Below, piece by piece: positions 1 through 9,299 of a stretch of 64,000 nucleotides of DNA. The notes below the pieces were generated by a model. That model made no database searches, was not told the origin of the DNA, and saw nothing but the letters and a program-made list of their open reading frames with translations. Location: positions 1 to 64,000 of the forward strand of contig CANJRC010000008.1 in assembly GCA_947476535.1 (NCBI GenBank), given 5' to 3'. Origin of the DNA: Betaproteobacteria bacterium. Lineage in GTDB: Bacteria > Pseudomonadota > Gammaproteobacteria > Burkholderiales > SG8-39. The position numbers and the translations under genes were made by a program. The first letter of the stretch is position 1. Every line of letters starts with the position of its first letter.

Positions 1-183
1 AGCCTCGATCGCAAGGTGCTCGAAGATCACATCGTGCACGACCACAGCCGCATCGCCGCCGCCATCATCGCGGGCAATGCCAAGAAGGCCTACCTCACCA
101 TGCACGAGCACACCGAGCGCCTGGTGGAACATTTCCGCGCCTACTGGCCGAAGAGGGTCGGCGAGAAGATCGAGTGGCGCTGA
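1..183 (+). CDS. GntR-family (FCD domain) transcriptional regulator, C-terminal fragment cut by window edge
   Basis: Frame 1 reads SLDRKVLEDHIVHDHSRIAAAIIAGNAKKAYLTMHEHTERLVEHF...EWR*, typical FCD C-terminus. Confidence 0.7.
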   Translation, partial: SLDRKVLEDHIVHDHSRIAAAIIAGNAKKAYLTMHEHTERLVEHFRAYWPKRVGEKIEWR

Positions 184-205
184 GGTGAAGGCGCCCGCAG
201 TCACA

Positions 206-607
206 ATGGAGAGGGTGCAGGCGCTGCTTCACGAATACCATCTGGACATGGACGGACACATCGTGCTCGAAGCCTTGGGCAGGCGCAGCGCCAAGGCACG
301 ACTTCGCGTGGACAGGAAACATCTGCGGCCCGGCGACACGGTATCGGGCCCCACCCTCATGGCCCTGGCAGATGCTGCCCTGTACGCCGCGGTGCTGGGC
401 GAAATCGGGCTGGTGCCCCTCGCCGTCACCACCAGTCTCAACATCAATTTCCTGAACAAGCCCACGCACCGCGACGTGCTCTGCGATGTCCGCCTGCTGA
501 AAGTCGGCAAACGGCTGGCGGTAGGCGAGGTGTCTATCTACTCGGAAGGCAGCGAGGATCTAGTGGCCCATGTGACGGCGACCTACTCGATACCACCAGC
601 GCGCTGA
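206..607 (+). CDS. PaaI-family thioesterase (hotdog fold)
   Basis: MERVQALLHEYHLDMDG...GDTVSGPTLMALADAALYAAVLG...TTSLNINFLNKP; internal ATG at 206 preferred over ORF start at 77, which overlaps the upstream gene. Confidence 0.8.
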   Translation: MERVQALLHEYHLDMDGHIVLEALGRRSAKARLRVDRKHLRPGDTVSGPTLMALADAALYAAVLGEIGLVPLAVTTSLNINFLNKPTHRDVLCDVRLLKVGKRLAVGEVSIYSEGSEDLVAHVTATYSIPPAR

Positions 608-629
608 TAGGGCATCGTCAGCGCCCGGA

Positions 630-655
630 TATCCTGACACTTTTTCTGTCAGATA
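630..655. terminator. Candidate bidirectional intrinsic terminator between convergent genes
   Basis: ctgaca-ctttttc-tgtcag hairpin (634..652) with partial flanking complementarity, in a convergent intergenic region. Confidence 0.5.
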
Positions 656-727
656 CCCGTTTCTCTGGCTTGAACCGATTGAACACTGACAACGCCTTGG
701 GTGCCAGCTTCGACCCCGGCAGGACGC

Positions 728-1516
728 CTACTTGCCGGTGAAGTTCGGCTTGCGCTTTTCCTTGAATGCCGCGGCCGCCTCGCGCCGATCCTCTGTCGTA
801 AGCAGCATGGTGAACAGCGTCTTCTCCAACTGCAGCCCGGCCTTGAGATCGAGTTCAATGCCGCTGCGCGCCGCTTCCTTGGCATACGCGGTTGCAGTGG
901 GCGGCTTGGCGCCGATGCGCAATGCAACTTTTTCGGCCTCCGTCGCCAGCTGGGTGTTGTCCGCGACCAGGCGGGAAATGGCGCCGATGCGGAATGCCTC
1001 CTGCGCATCGATCCGGTCACCGGTGAGCATCAGGTCGAGGGCACGGCCGAGGCCAACAATGCGCGGCAGGCGTTGCGTGCCGCCGCCGCCGGGAATCAGC
1101 CCAAGGCCAGTCTCCGGCAATGCAAAGATGGCGTCGGCCGAGGCGATCCGGATGTCGCAAGCCAGCGCAATCTCGAAGCCGCCCCCCATGCAGATGCCAT
1201 GTATGGCTGCGATGGTGGGCTTGGTGGCACGCTCGAGCGCGTCGAGGTAGGTGGCCCGCAGCATCCGTCGCCGCGCTTCCACCGGCGTCTCCGCGCCCCG
1301 GGCTTCCTTGATGTCGGCACCGGCACAGAATCCTCGCGGCCCCGAACCCGTCAGGACGATGGCGCGCACTTCGGCATCGGCATCGGCCTGCTCCAGCGCC
1401 TGCACCAGGCCATTACGGACGTTGTCGTTGATAGCGTTGATCTGGTCGGGGCGCGTGAGCGTGATCCAGGCAACGCTCTCGCGCCTTTCATAGTTGATGG
1501 CGTCATTGATGGTCAT
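728..1516 (-). CDS. Enoyl-CoA hydratase/isomerase family protein
   Basis: Crotonase motifs GFCAGADIKE, HGICMGGGFEIALACDIRIAS, LPETGLGLIPGGGGTQRLPR. Confidence 0.9.
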   Translation of the reverse strand: MTINDAINYERRESVAWITLTRPDQINAINDNVRNGLVQALEQADADAEVRAIVLTGSGPRGFCAGADIKEARGAETPVEARRRMLRATYLDALERATKPTIAAIHGICMGGGFEIALACDIRIASADAIFALPETGLGLIPGGGGTQRLPRIVGLGRALDLMLTGDRIDAQEAFRIGAISRLVADNTQLATEAEKVALRIGAKPPTATAYAKEAARSGIELDLKAGLQLEKTLFTMLLTTEDRREAAAAFKEKRKPNFTGK

Positions 1517-1606
1517 ATTTTCTCCAGGTGTACTCGGCGGAGCACACCAGCCTGACGGTGGCGCGCTCCGGTTTTCTCAATGCGTCAGCGGACGAGCGTT
1601 CGCCGG

Positions 1607-2803
1607 TCAGGACTTCCAGTTCGCCAACAGCGGATCGACGCGATAGAAGCCGTGCAGCCAATGCGGTGCAGCCTTCTCCTTGGCGTTCAGCACCTCGATG
1701 ATCTTCGCGATGCCGTAGTCGGGAATGTAGTCGAAGATGCCCTTGGGCCAGCCGAAGGCCAGGCGCATGGACTTGTTGACGTCCTCCACGCTGCCCACGC
1801 CATGGGTCACGCACCAGGCGGCGGCATTCAGGGCCGGGGCCATCAGCTGCACCGGATCGACCTTGTCCGCCAGTTCCTTCGGGATATCGGGCTTCACGTA
1901 CTTCTTGCCGGGATACTCATAGAACCCCTTGCCCGTCTTCACGCCGGACAGGCCCTTGGCCGCCATGTCGGCCCAGACTTCCTTGGCGAGGTATGTGTAG
2001 GCATTGCGGAATTCCGGCCATGGCTCGTAGTCGGGGTGTTCTTTAAGGATTTCCTCGACGGAGGCCAACCCCTTGGGACGGATGTCCACCGCGCCGGTGA
2101 AGTCGAGCAACTCGAACTCGCCCATCGGCAGGCCGATCTTGTAGCGGGTGACCGCGTCCAGCGTCCGGTGGTCGGCGACCCCGGCCAGTTGCATGGCGCA
2201 GTTCTCGATGGAAAAACCGACCCGCGCGCGCGCGGCGAGAAAGAACCACACATCGCGCTGCGAAATCACCGTCTCCTTGCCGTAGCGCGTGCATAGGTCC
2301 AGCGTCGTCTGCAGCGTGGCATCGTCGGTCTTGTTGCTCTTGATGATTTCCACCAGTTTCATCAATTGCGGCGGGTTCATCCAGTGCATGCCGATGACCT
2401 TTTCCTTGTTCTTGACCTTGCCGGAGATCGCCTGGATCGACAGACCGCTGGTATTGGTGCCGAGGATGGTGTCCTTGGGCGCGTGGGCTTCCACTTCCGC
2501 CAGCAGGTTGCGCTTGAGGTTGATGTCCTCGAACACGGCTTCAACGACATACTGCGCATCGCGAACACCGTCGGCGAGACTCGATGTCGTGCGGATCCGG
2601 CCCAGCACGGCTTCCGGGGTGTCCTTGATCCGGCCCTTCTCGGCGAGGCGCTTCAGGCTGTCGCCCATTTTCTGCCTGGCGAACGCCAGGGCATCCTCGG
2701 ATTTGTCGATAAGCACCACCGTCTGGCCCGACATCGCAGCCACCTGCGCAATGCCATGACCCATGAGTCCACTGCCAATTACCGCTACTTTTTCGATTGA
2801 CAC
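1607..2803 (-). CDS. 3-hydroxyacyl-CoA dehydrogenase (GTG start)
   Basis: N-terminal Rossmann VAVIGSGLMGHGIAQ, NTSGLSI, GMHWMNPPQLMKLVEI, GKGFYEYP; paralogous to 54259..55455. Confidence 0.92.
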   Translation of the reverse strand: MSIEKVAVIGSGLMGHGIAQVAAMSGQTVVLIDKSEDALAFARQKMGDSLKRLAEKGRIKDTPEAVLGRIRTTSSLADGVRDAQYVVEAVFEDINLKRNLLAEVEAHAPKDTILGTNTSGLSIQAISGKVKNKEKVIGMHWMNPPQLMKLVEIIKSNKTDDATLQTTLDLCTRYGKETVISQRDVWFFLAARARVGFSIENCAMQLAGVADHRTLDAVTRYKIGLPMGEFELLDFTGAVDIRPKGLASVEEILKEHPDYEPWPEFRNAYTYLAKEVWADMAAKGLSGVKTGKGFYEYPGKKYVKPDIPKELADKVDPVQLMAPALNAAAWCVTHGVGSVEDVNKSMRLAFGWPKGIFDYIPDYGIAKIIEVLNAKEKAAPHWLHGFYRVDPLLANWKS

Positions 2804-2933
2804 TACTTTCTCCCGTTTCTTCTGATGAATCGAACTGTTGCGATCGTGCCTGGCTGCCCCGGCGCCACCGCCGGCCCGCCCGACATGGTCTGAAAAATTC
2901 CCATCCTAACGACGCACTACTATAGCCGAGACT

Positions 2934-3800
2934 TCATGGTGGGAGCGACTCGCCAGCCGCCTTTTCCGCCGCATCCACGGTCTGCGCCATGAGGGTCGCG
3001 ATGGTCATCGGGCCGACGCCTCCGGGTACCGGCGTGTAGGCCGAACAGGTAGCGATGACGGCCGGAATCTCGATGTCGCCAACGCCCCCCGGATGATAGC
3101 CGGCGTCCACCACCACGGCGCCCGGCTTGATCCACGCGCCCTTGATGAACTGCGGCTTGCCCACCGCCCCCAACACGATGTCGGCCTGGCGAACGAGGTC
3201 GGGCAGGCCCTGCGTCCTCGAGTGACAGATCGTGACCGTGGCGTTGGCATTCAGCAGCATCATGGCCACCGGCTTGCCAAGGATGGGGCTGCGTCCCACC
3301 ACCACCGCGTGCTTGCCAGCCAGCGTGATCTTGTAATGCGCGAGCAGACGCATGATGCCGGCTGGCGTGGCCGAACCGTAGGCTGCTTCACCCATGGCCA
3401 TCTTGCCGAAGCCAAGCACCGTGACGCCGTCCACGTCCTTGGCGAGCGCAATGCGGTCGAAGCAGGTGCGCTCGTCGATCTGCGAAGGCACCGGGTGTTG
3501 CAGCAGGATGCCATGCACGCGCGGATCGGCATTCAGCTTGTCGATTTCAGCCAACAATTGTTTCGTGGTGGTGGATTGCGGCAACACGACCTTGCGCGAC
3601 TCCATGCCCACGCGCTGACAGGCATTGCCTTTCATTTTCACGTAAGTGGCTGACGCCGGGTCGTCACCGACGAGGATGGTGGCGAGAATCGGCGGCTCAT
3701 TGCCCCCCTTGCCCCCTGCGCGAAGCGCAGTGACGCGCTTGCCGAGTTCGGCTTCCATTTCCAGCGACAGGGCCTTGCCATTGAGTACGAGTGCGGGCAT
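2934..3800 (-). CDS. folD: Bifunctional methylenetetrahydrofolate dehydrogenase/cyclohydrolase FolD
   Basis: [92 protein letters not shown]. Confidence 0.95.
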   Translation of the reverse strand: MPALVLNGKALSLEMEAELGKRVTALRAGGKGGNEPPILATILVGDDPASATYVKMKGNACQRVGMESRKVVLPQSTTTKQLLAEIDKLNADPRVHGILLQHPVPSQIDERTCFDRIALAKDVDGVTVLGFGKMAMGEAAYGSATPAGIMRLLAHYKITLAGKHAVVVGRSPILGKPVAMMLLNANATVTICHSRTQGLPDLVRQADIVLGAVGKPQFIKGAWIKPGAVVVDAGYHPGGVGDIEIPAVIATCSAYTPVPGGVGPMTIATLMAQTVDAAEKAAGESLPP

Positions 3801-3898
3801 TGCAGTTCTTCCCTATTCGATTGGGCGAACCCGTATTTTTGCACGAAGCATGCCCGCCGGCCCACTCCCGGCACAGGAATCCTGCCTGTGGCCTTCCG

Positions 3899-4218
3899 CT
3901 ACAACCCCGCAGGCCCGGGCTTGCGCGCAATGAGGTTCAGGCTGATCGCCACGCCCTTGAAGCGATACATGCTGGTGTCCTCGAAGAGGCCGAATGCCGC
4001 CGTGCGCTGCACATCGACGAATCCCGCTTCTGCAAGGAACCAGCCGAGGAGCTCCTCGTTCAACCCCACCGCCTGGTAATCGCATCGAAGGTGCCATCCG
4101 GGAATCGCGACAGATCGTTGGCATTGCCCACATGGTTCACATAGGGCGCGGGGTTGGCGTTGAGCACCTCCCAACCTTCCTTCGCAACAGTGCCGCCGAT
4201 GTGCAGGCGCCGCGTCAT
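3899..4218 (-). pseudogene. Internally deleted, frameshifted SAM-dependent methyltransferase-like pseudogene
   Basis: N-terminal piece MTRRLHIGGTVAKEGWEVLNANPAPYVNHVGNANDLSRFPDGTFDAI in one frame, C-terminal piece YQAVGLNEELLGWFLAEAGFVDVQRTAAFGLFEDTSMYRFKGVAISLNLIARKP in another; the middle of the methyltransferase domain is absent. Confidence 0.65.
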
Positions 4219-6065
4219 GGCTTTGCCTCCACGAGATGCCCAGGGGCACTGTCGCGCGCAGCGCACCAGGCGGACCAGGCCTTGCGATATAGCGCCTCCA
4301 ATGCGCGTGTGAAGGCCGGCCCGTCGCACAGGCCATGCCTTTGTATACGATCGCGCAAATCCGCGCGCAACGCGGCGAGGCCCGCGCGCTGCGCCGGCGC
4401 CGCCCACTCTCGGGCGATGGCCACAAACCCCTCGGCATCGGCGGCAATGAACTGCGACAGCCCGATCGCCGTGAGAAGACTGGCCGACGTCCGCGACTGC
4501 CCATGGGTTCCCGCCAGTGTGATCACCGGCAACCCGGCCCACAGCGCCTCGCAGGTGGTGGTGGTCCCGTTGTAGGGATAGGCGTCGAGCACCAGGTCGA
4601 TTTCCTCGCGAATGCGCCAGAACTCGCGCTCCTCCAGCGCCCCCATCACGCGCAGCCGCGCGGGCGCAATGCCTTCGGCGGCGAAAAAGCTGGCGATGCG
4701 CTCGCGGCTGCCGGCATCGGTCACGCTGGTCACGGTGAGCTTCGCTGTGGGCACCTCGCGCAGCACCCGCGCCCACAGGCCCAGCGTCACCGCATTCAGC
4801 TTGGACGGGTTGTTGAGGGAGCCGAACATGATGTCCCCGCTACGCATCGCGGGCAGCGGGCTCACCGCCGGCGCCGTGGGCTTGGGCCGGTAACACCACT
4901 GCGAATTCGGTAGGCGCAACAGCTTCTCGGTGTGAAATGCCTCCGCGACGCCGGGCGGATCGGTTGCCGCATCAGTGATGCGGTAATCCATGCACTCGAG
5001 GCCGGTGGTCGCCGGGTAACCGAGGTAACTGATCTGCACCGGCGCCGGCTTGCGGGCGAACACCGGCAAGCGGTGCCCGAGCGTGTGGCCCGACAGGTCG
5101 ATGAGGATATCGATGGCATCATCGCGGATGCGTGCAGCCAGCGCAGCATCATCCAACCCCGCGGCCTCGCACCAGGCATCGCCGGCCGCATCGCAGATTG
5201 CGCGCAGCGACTTGCTCTGTACATCGTCGTGCGCGCGCGTGGCATAGATAAACACCTCGAACGCGCTGCGATCATGGTTGCGCAGAATCGGTTCGATGAA
5301 GTTCGCCACGGCATGGTCGTAGAAATCCCCCGAGCAGTAGCCGATGCGCAGCCGCCGCGCCGCGTCACGCACATTGGCATGCGGTCGCACGAGAACGCGC
5401 AAGGGTTCCTCGTGCTGCTTCGACCATGCGCGAAATTGCGCAAACACCACCTCAGGCGATGCGGTCGGCGAATGCAACAAGGCAAATAGCAGGTTGGTCG
5501 CAGCATCCATATTGCCGGGTTCGAGGTGCAGCGCTTTCCGGAAGCGCACGATGGCCTCGTCCGGCATGCCGCGCCGCTGCAAGGTAAGGCCGATGGCATC
5601 GAGGAGTTCGACCCGGCCCGGACCCTGACCGCTGGCGTCGCGTTGCACATCAGTCGATTTGGGCAATGCCCGCAATGCCGCCTCGTAATGCTCTCCTGCT
5701 TCGGTGAACTGGTGCGAGCGCAGGGCAATGGCGCCCAGATTGGCATGCGGCGGCTGCCATGACGCATCGAGCCGTCGCAGTGCATCGAAGCAGCGCGCCA
5801 TGGCGGCGCGATCACCACGCATGGCATGGCAGAGTCCGAGATTGTTCAGTGCTGGCGCAAGTGTCGGGTCGATGGCAAGCGCCGCCTCGTAAAAACCTGT
5901 CGCAGCCAACAGGTCTCCCGCGACGAATGCGCGATCGCCCTGCCCCGCCTTCGCGGCAGCGTCCGGCTCCATGGACGCCGACGGGTCTTGCGGGCCCGGG
6001 TGCTGTTCGCGCGCAAGACCGCGCCCCCCGGCACTGAACAAACCACTGAGCAATCGCTTCAGCAT
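4215..6065 (-). CDS. TPR-containing O-GlcNAc transferase-like (GT41/SPINDLY-type) protein
   Basis: TPR region, then RIGYCSGDFYDHAVANFIEPIL, DILIDLSGHTLGHRLPVFARKPAPVQISYLGYPATTGLECMDYRITDAATDP, FGSLNNPSKLN, DAYPYNGTTTTCEALWAGLPVITLAG. Confidence 0.88.
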   Translation of the reverse strand: MLKRLLSGLFSAGGRGLAREQHPGPQDPSASMEPDAAAKAGQGDRAFVAGDLLAATGFYEAALAIDPTLAPALNNLGLCHAMRGDRAAMARCFDALRRLDASWQPPHANLGAIALRSHQFTEAGEHYEAALRALPKSTDVQRDASGQGPGRVELLDAIGLTLQRRGMPDEAIVRFRKALHLEPGNMDAATNLLFALLHSPTASPEVVFAQFRAWSKQHEEPLRVLVRPHANVRDAARRLRIGYCSGDFYDHAVANFIEPILRNHDRSAFEVFIYATRAHDDVQSKSLRAICDAAGDAWCEAAGLDDAALAARIRDDAIDILIDLSGHTLGHRLPVFARKPAPVQISYLGYPATTGLECMDYRITDAATDPPGVAEAFHTEKLLRLPNSQWCYRPKPTAPAVSPLPAMRSGDIMFGSLNNPSKLNAVTLGLWARVLREVPTAKLTVTSVTDAGSRERIASFFAAEGIAPARLRVMGALEEREFWRIREEIDLVLDAYPYNGTTTTCEALWAGLPVITLAGTHGQSRTSASLLTAIGLSQFIAADAEGFVAIAREWAAPAQRAGLAALRADLRDRIQRHGLCDGPAFTRALEALYRKAWSAWCAARDSAPGHLVEAKP

Positions 6066-6087
6066 CGGCCTGCCGCGTGCTTCGACG

Positions 6088-6837
6088 TCAGGGCAATTCG
6101 GGACGAAGGTAGCCATCCGCCAGGCGCAGCACGCGATTGGCGCTGGCGGCAAGGCCGGGCTCGTGGGTCACGATGATGAAGCTGGTGCCGCGACGGCGGT
6201 TCAAGTCCAGCATGAGTTCATATACCTGCGCCGCGGTCTCGCGATCGAGGTTACCGGTGGGCTCGTCGGCAAGCACGCAGGCGGGTTCCGTCACCAGTGC
6301 CCGGGCCAGCGCGGCGCGCTGGCGCTCGCCGCCGGACAACTCCCCCGGCGTGTGCTCGAGACGCTCTCCCAGCCCCACTTCGTGCAGGATGGCCGCGGAC
6401 GCAGCATATGCTGCGTCCCGCGGCATGCGCCGGATGAGCAGTGGCATGGCCACATTCTCCAATGCCGTGAACTCGACCAGCAGGTGATGGAACTGGTACA
6501 CGAAGCCGAGCGAGCGATTGCGAAGGTCTCCCTGCTCTGCCTCCGACAGCGAATCCATTCGCCGACCCAGCACGGTCACCTCGCCGCCGCTGGGCGCATC
6601 CAGCCCGCCCAGCAGGTGGAGCAGCGTGCTTTTTCCTGAACCGGATGCCCCGACAATGGCTACCAACTCGCCTTTGGCCACGGAAAAATCCACGCCCCGG
6701 AGCACGTGGATCTGTGCGCTGCCCTGCGCGTAGGCCTTGCACAGGCCACGGCTTTCCAGCACCGGCGTCGCTGCACTTTCCGCGCTTTCCGCGCTTTCCG
6801 TACGGTTTGCCGCGACATTGCCCATGGCCTCACTCAT
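6088..6837 (-). CDS. lolD: Lipoprotein-releasing ABC transporter ATP-binding protein LolD
   Basis: Walker [26 protein letters not shown], signature [15 protein letters not shown], Walker [13 protein letters not shown]; overlaps lolC. Confidence 0.93.
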   Translation of the reverse strand: MSEAMGNVAANRTESAESAESAATPVLESRGLCKAYAQGSAQIHVLRGVDFSVAKGELVAIVGASGSGKSTLLHLLGGLDAPSGGEVTVLGRRMDSLSEAEQGDLRNRSLGFVYQFHHLLVEFTALENVAMPLLIRRMPRDAAYAASAAILHEVGLGERLEHTPGELSGGERQRAALARALVTEPACVLADEPTGNLDRETAAQVYELMLDLNRRRGTSFIIVTHEPGLAASANRVLRLADGYLRPELP

Positions 6838-8101
6838 AGCGCAGCGCCTCGGCCGGGTTCACGCGTGAAGCGCGCCAGCTTGGGTACAGGGTCGCCAGCA
6901 GGCTCAGCACCAGCGACATGACGGCAATCGTCAGCACGTCGGCGCGCTGCAGGTCCGAAGGCAGTTCGCTGATGTAGTAGATGTCTTTTGCTAGGAACTG
7001 CACGCCCAAAAGGCTTTCGATGAACGGCACCACGGTGCTCACATTGAGTGCCAGCAGGATGCCGCCCACGACGCCGATCAGCGTGCCGATCACGCCGATC
7101 AGCACGCCCTGCACGATGAAGACGCGCATGATGCCGCCCGGGCTCGCACCCAGCGTGCGCAGGATGGCAATGTCGGCGCGCTTGTCGGCCACCGCCATCA
7201 CCAGCGTGGACACGATGTTGAACGCCGCCACCGCGACAATCAGCATCAGGATGATGAACATGACGTTCTTCTCGATCTGCACGGCGCGAAAGAAATTGGC
7301 GTGGCTCTTCGTCCAGTCGGTGATGTACAGCTCCCGGCGCTGCTCGACCTGCAGGCGGGTCGTCAGCGCCTGCGCCACCTGCCGCGACTGGAACAGGTCG
7401 ACCAGCTTCAGGCGCACGCCCGACACGCGATCGGCCATGGAGTAGAGCTTCTGCGCATCCGCCAGATGAACGAGCGCGAGACCCGAGTCGTACTCGAACA
7501 TGCCGACTTCGAAGACGCCGACCACGCGAAACTGCTTGAGCCGCGGCAGCACCCCCGCCGGGGTCACCAGGCCCTGAGGGGCAATCAATGTGATGCGCTC
7601 GCCGAGCCGCACACCCACCGCGCGTGCCAGCTCCGAACCGAGCACGATGCCGAACTCGCCTTCGCGCAGTGCATCGAGCCGGCCGGCGAGCATATGGCTG
7701 CCGATGTCGGCGACCTTGGCCTCCTCCTCGGGCAGGATGCCGCGCACCACGGTGCCGCGCACTGCCGGTCCGGAAGACAGCAGTCCCTGCGCATTCACGT
7801 ACGGCGCCACGCCAACCACCGCGGCATCGGCTTTTGCCGCGGCGGCCACGGTCGGCCAGTCCGTGAGTTCCCCCGCCGGGCCCGACACCTGCACATGCGA
7901 GGCCACGCCGAGGATGCGCGCGCGCAGCTCCTTCTGGAAGCCGTTCATCACCGACAGCACCACGATCAGCGCCGCCACGCCCAGCGCAATGCCCAGCATG
8001 GAGGTGAAGGAAATGAAGGAAATGAAGCGGTTACCGCCGCTGACCTTCTTGCGTGCCCGGGTATAGCGCAGGCCGACGAACAGTTCGTAAGGAAGATTCA
8101 C
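6830..8101 (-). CDS. lolC: Lipoprotein-releasing system permease LolC/LolE
   Basis: [61 protein letters not shown]-terminal FtsX-like membrane region; adjacent to lolD. Confidence 0.92.
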   Translation of the reverse strand: MNLPYELFVGLRYTRARKKVSGGNRFISFISFTSMLGIALGVAALIVVLSVMNGFQKELRARILGVASHVQVSGPAGELTDWPTVAAAAKADAAVVGVAPYVNAQGLLSSGPAVRGTVVRGILPEEEAKVADIGSHMLAGRLDALREGEFGIVLGSELARAVGVRLGERITLIAPQGLVTPAGVLPRLKQFRVVGVFEVGMFEYDSGLALVHLADAQKLYSMADRVSGVRLKLVDLFQSRQVAQALTTRLQVEQRRELYITDWTKSHANFFRAVQIEKNVMFIILMLIVAVAAFNIVSTLVMAVADKRADIAILRTLGASPGGIMRVFIVQGVLIGVIGTLIGVVGGILLALNVSTVVPFIESLLGVQFLAKDIYYISELPSDLQRADVLTIAVMSLVLSLLATLYPSWRASRVNPAEALRYE

Positions 8102-8186
8102 CGCCGCAGTGTGCCATATCGGGCAGCCCTAGGGTGGCCTTCGCCGGTCACTGACTCGCGTCACGCGCCTGTTAGACTCGCCCCAC

Positions 8187-9299
8187 ATGCATGTTCACCT
8201 GCTCGTCCCCGACCTCCTGCGCAAGGATTACCTCGCCCCCGACCGGCGGCATTATCTGCTCCCGGACAGCGACAACACCGCGCCTGCCCTGCCTTGCGCC
8301 GAAATGATCTTCGCGCGCGGGCGGCGAACGACCATCGGCGACAGTCTCTACAGTTGGCTGGCCGCGCGCCATGGGCTGCCGGAGGCGGCGCTCACCGCCG
8401 CCACGAGCCTGCTCGGCGACGGCGGCACGCCCGGGACCACACATTGGCTGCGTGCCGACCCGGTGCAACTGACCGTCGATCGCGACGCGCTGGTCCTCGC
8501 CGATGCGTGCGTGTTCAGCATCACGGCAGACGAAGCCACGGCCCTCGCCCAAACCGTCAACGCGCACTTCGCGCCGACACTGGCATTCGATGTCACCACG
8601 CCGCTGCGCTGGTATGCACGACTGAACGAAGGGTTTGCCGCAACGGCGCCCGCAACGGCGATTCAATGGACACCCGTGCACGCGGCGCGCGGCCAGGCGA
8701 TCCAGGGCAACCTGCCGCAAGGCGCCGAAGCGATGCGCTGGAACGCCATCGCCAACGAAGTGCAGATGCTGCTCCACGAACACCCGGTCAACACTGCGCG
8801 CGAAGGGCGCGGCGAGCCGGCCATCAACAGCCTGTGGTTCTGGGGCGCGGGCGGCATTGCCACACCCGAGGCACGCGCCTTCGACCAGGTGCATGCCAAC
8901 GACCCGGTCATTCGCGGGCTGGTGCAGTCGGCCGGCGGCAATGCTTCGGTGCTGCCGGCGAGTGCACCCGAATGGTTGCGCATCGCCCGCGACTCGGGGC
9001 GCGCGCTCGTCATGCTGGATGGCCTGAGCGGGCCCGCCGCCTATGCCGACCACGCGGGCTGGATGACACAGGCGCACCACATCGAACGCGAATGGCTCGA
9101 TCCACTACTGGAGGCCCTGCGCCGCGGCCGCATCGGCATGCTGAGCATCACCGCATTGGGCAGCCGCGACAGCTCAGCCAATGAGGAATCAGGTTCGTCG
9201 GGGATCGAGGTCGAGGTGGTGCGCGGCGACCTGCGGCGCTTCTGGCGCCGTATCAAACCCTTGGAACGCTATCTCAACCTCACCGGGGAGCGCACGTGA
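8187..9299 (+). CDS. RpfE-like / phosphoglycerate-mutase-like protein upstream of recJ
   Basis: MHVHLLVPDLLRKDYLAP...; rpfE-recJ neighbourhood known from Xanthomonas and some betaproteobacteria. Confidence 0.65.
   Translation: MHVHLLVPDLLRKDYLAPDRRHYLLPDSDNTAPALPCAEMIFARGRRTTIGDSLYSWLAARHGLPEAALTAATSLLGDGGTPGTTHWLRADPVQLTVDRDALVLADACVFSITADEATALAQTVNAHFAPTLAFDVTTPLRWYARLNEGFAATAPATAIQWTPVHAARGQAIQGNLPQGAEAMRWNAIANEVQMLLHEHPVNTAREGRGEPAINSLWFWGAGGIATPEARAFDQVHANDPVIRGLVQSAGGNASVLPASAPEWLRIARDSGRALVMLDGLSGPAAYADHAGWMTQAHHIEREWLDPLLEALRRGRIGMLSITALGSRDSSANEESGSSGIEVEVVRGDLRRFWRRIKPLERYLNLTGERT

Noticed and set aside
7301-9184. 627-aa plus-strand ORF
   Set aside because: Antisense to lolC and out of frame with the rpfE-like gene; Arg/His-rich composition typical of high-GC shadow ORFs.
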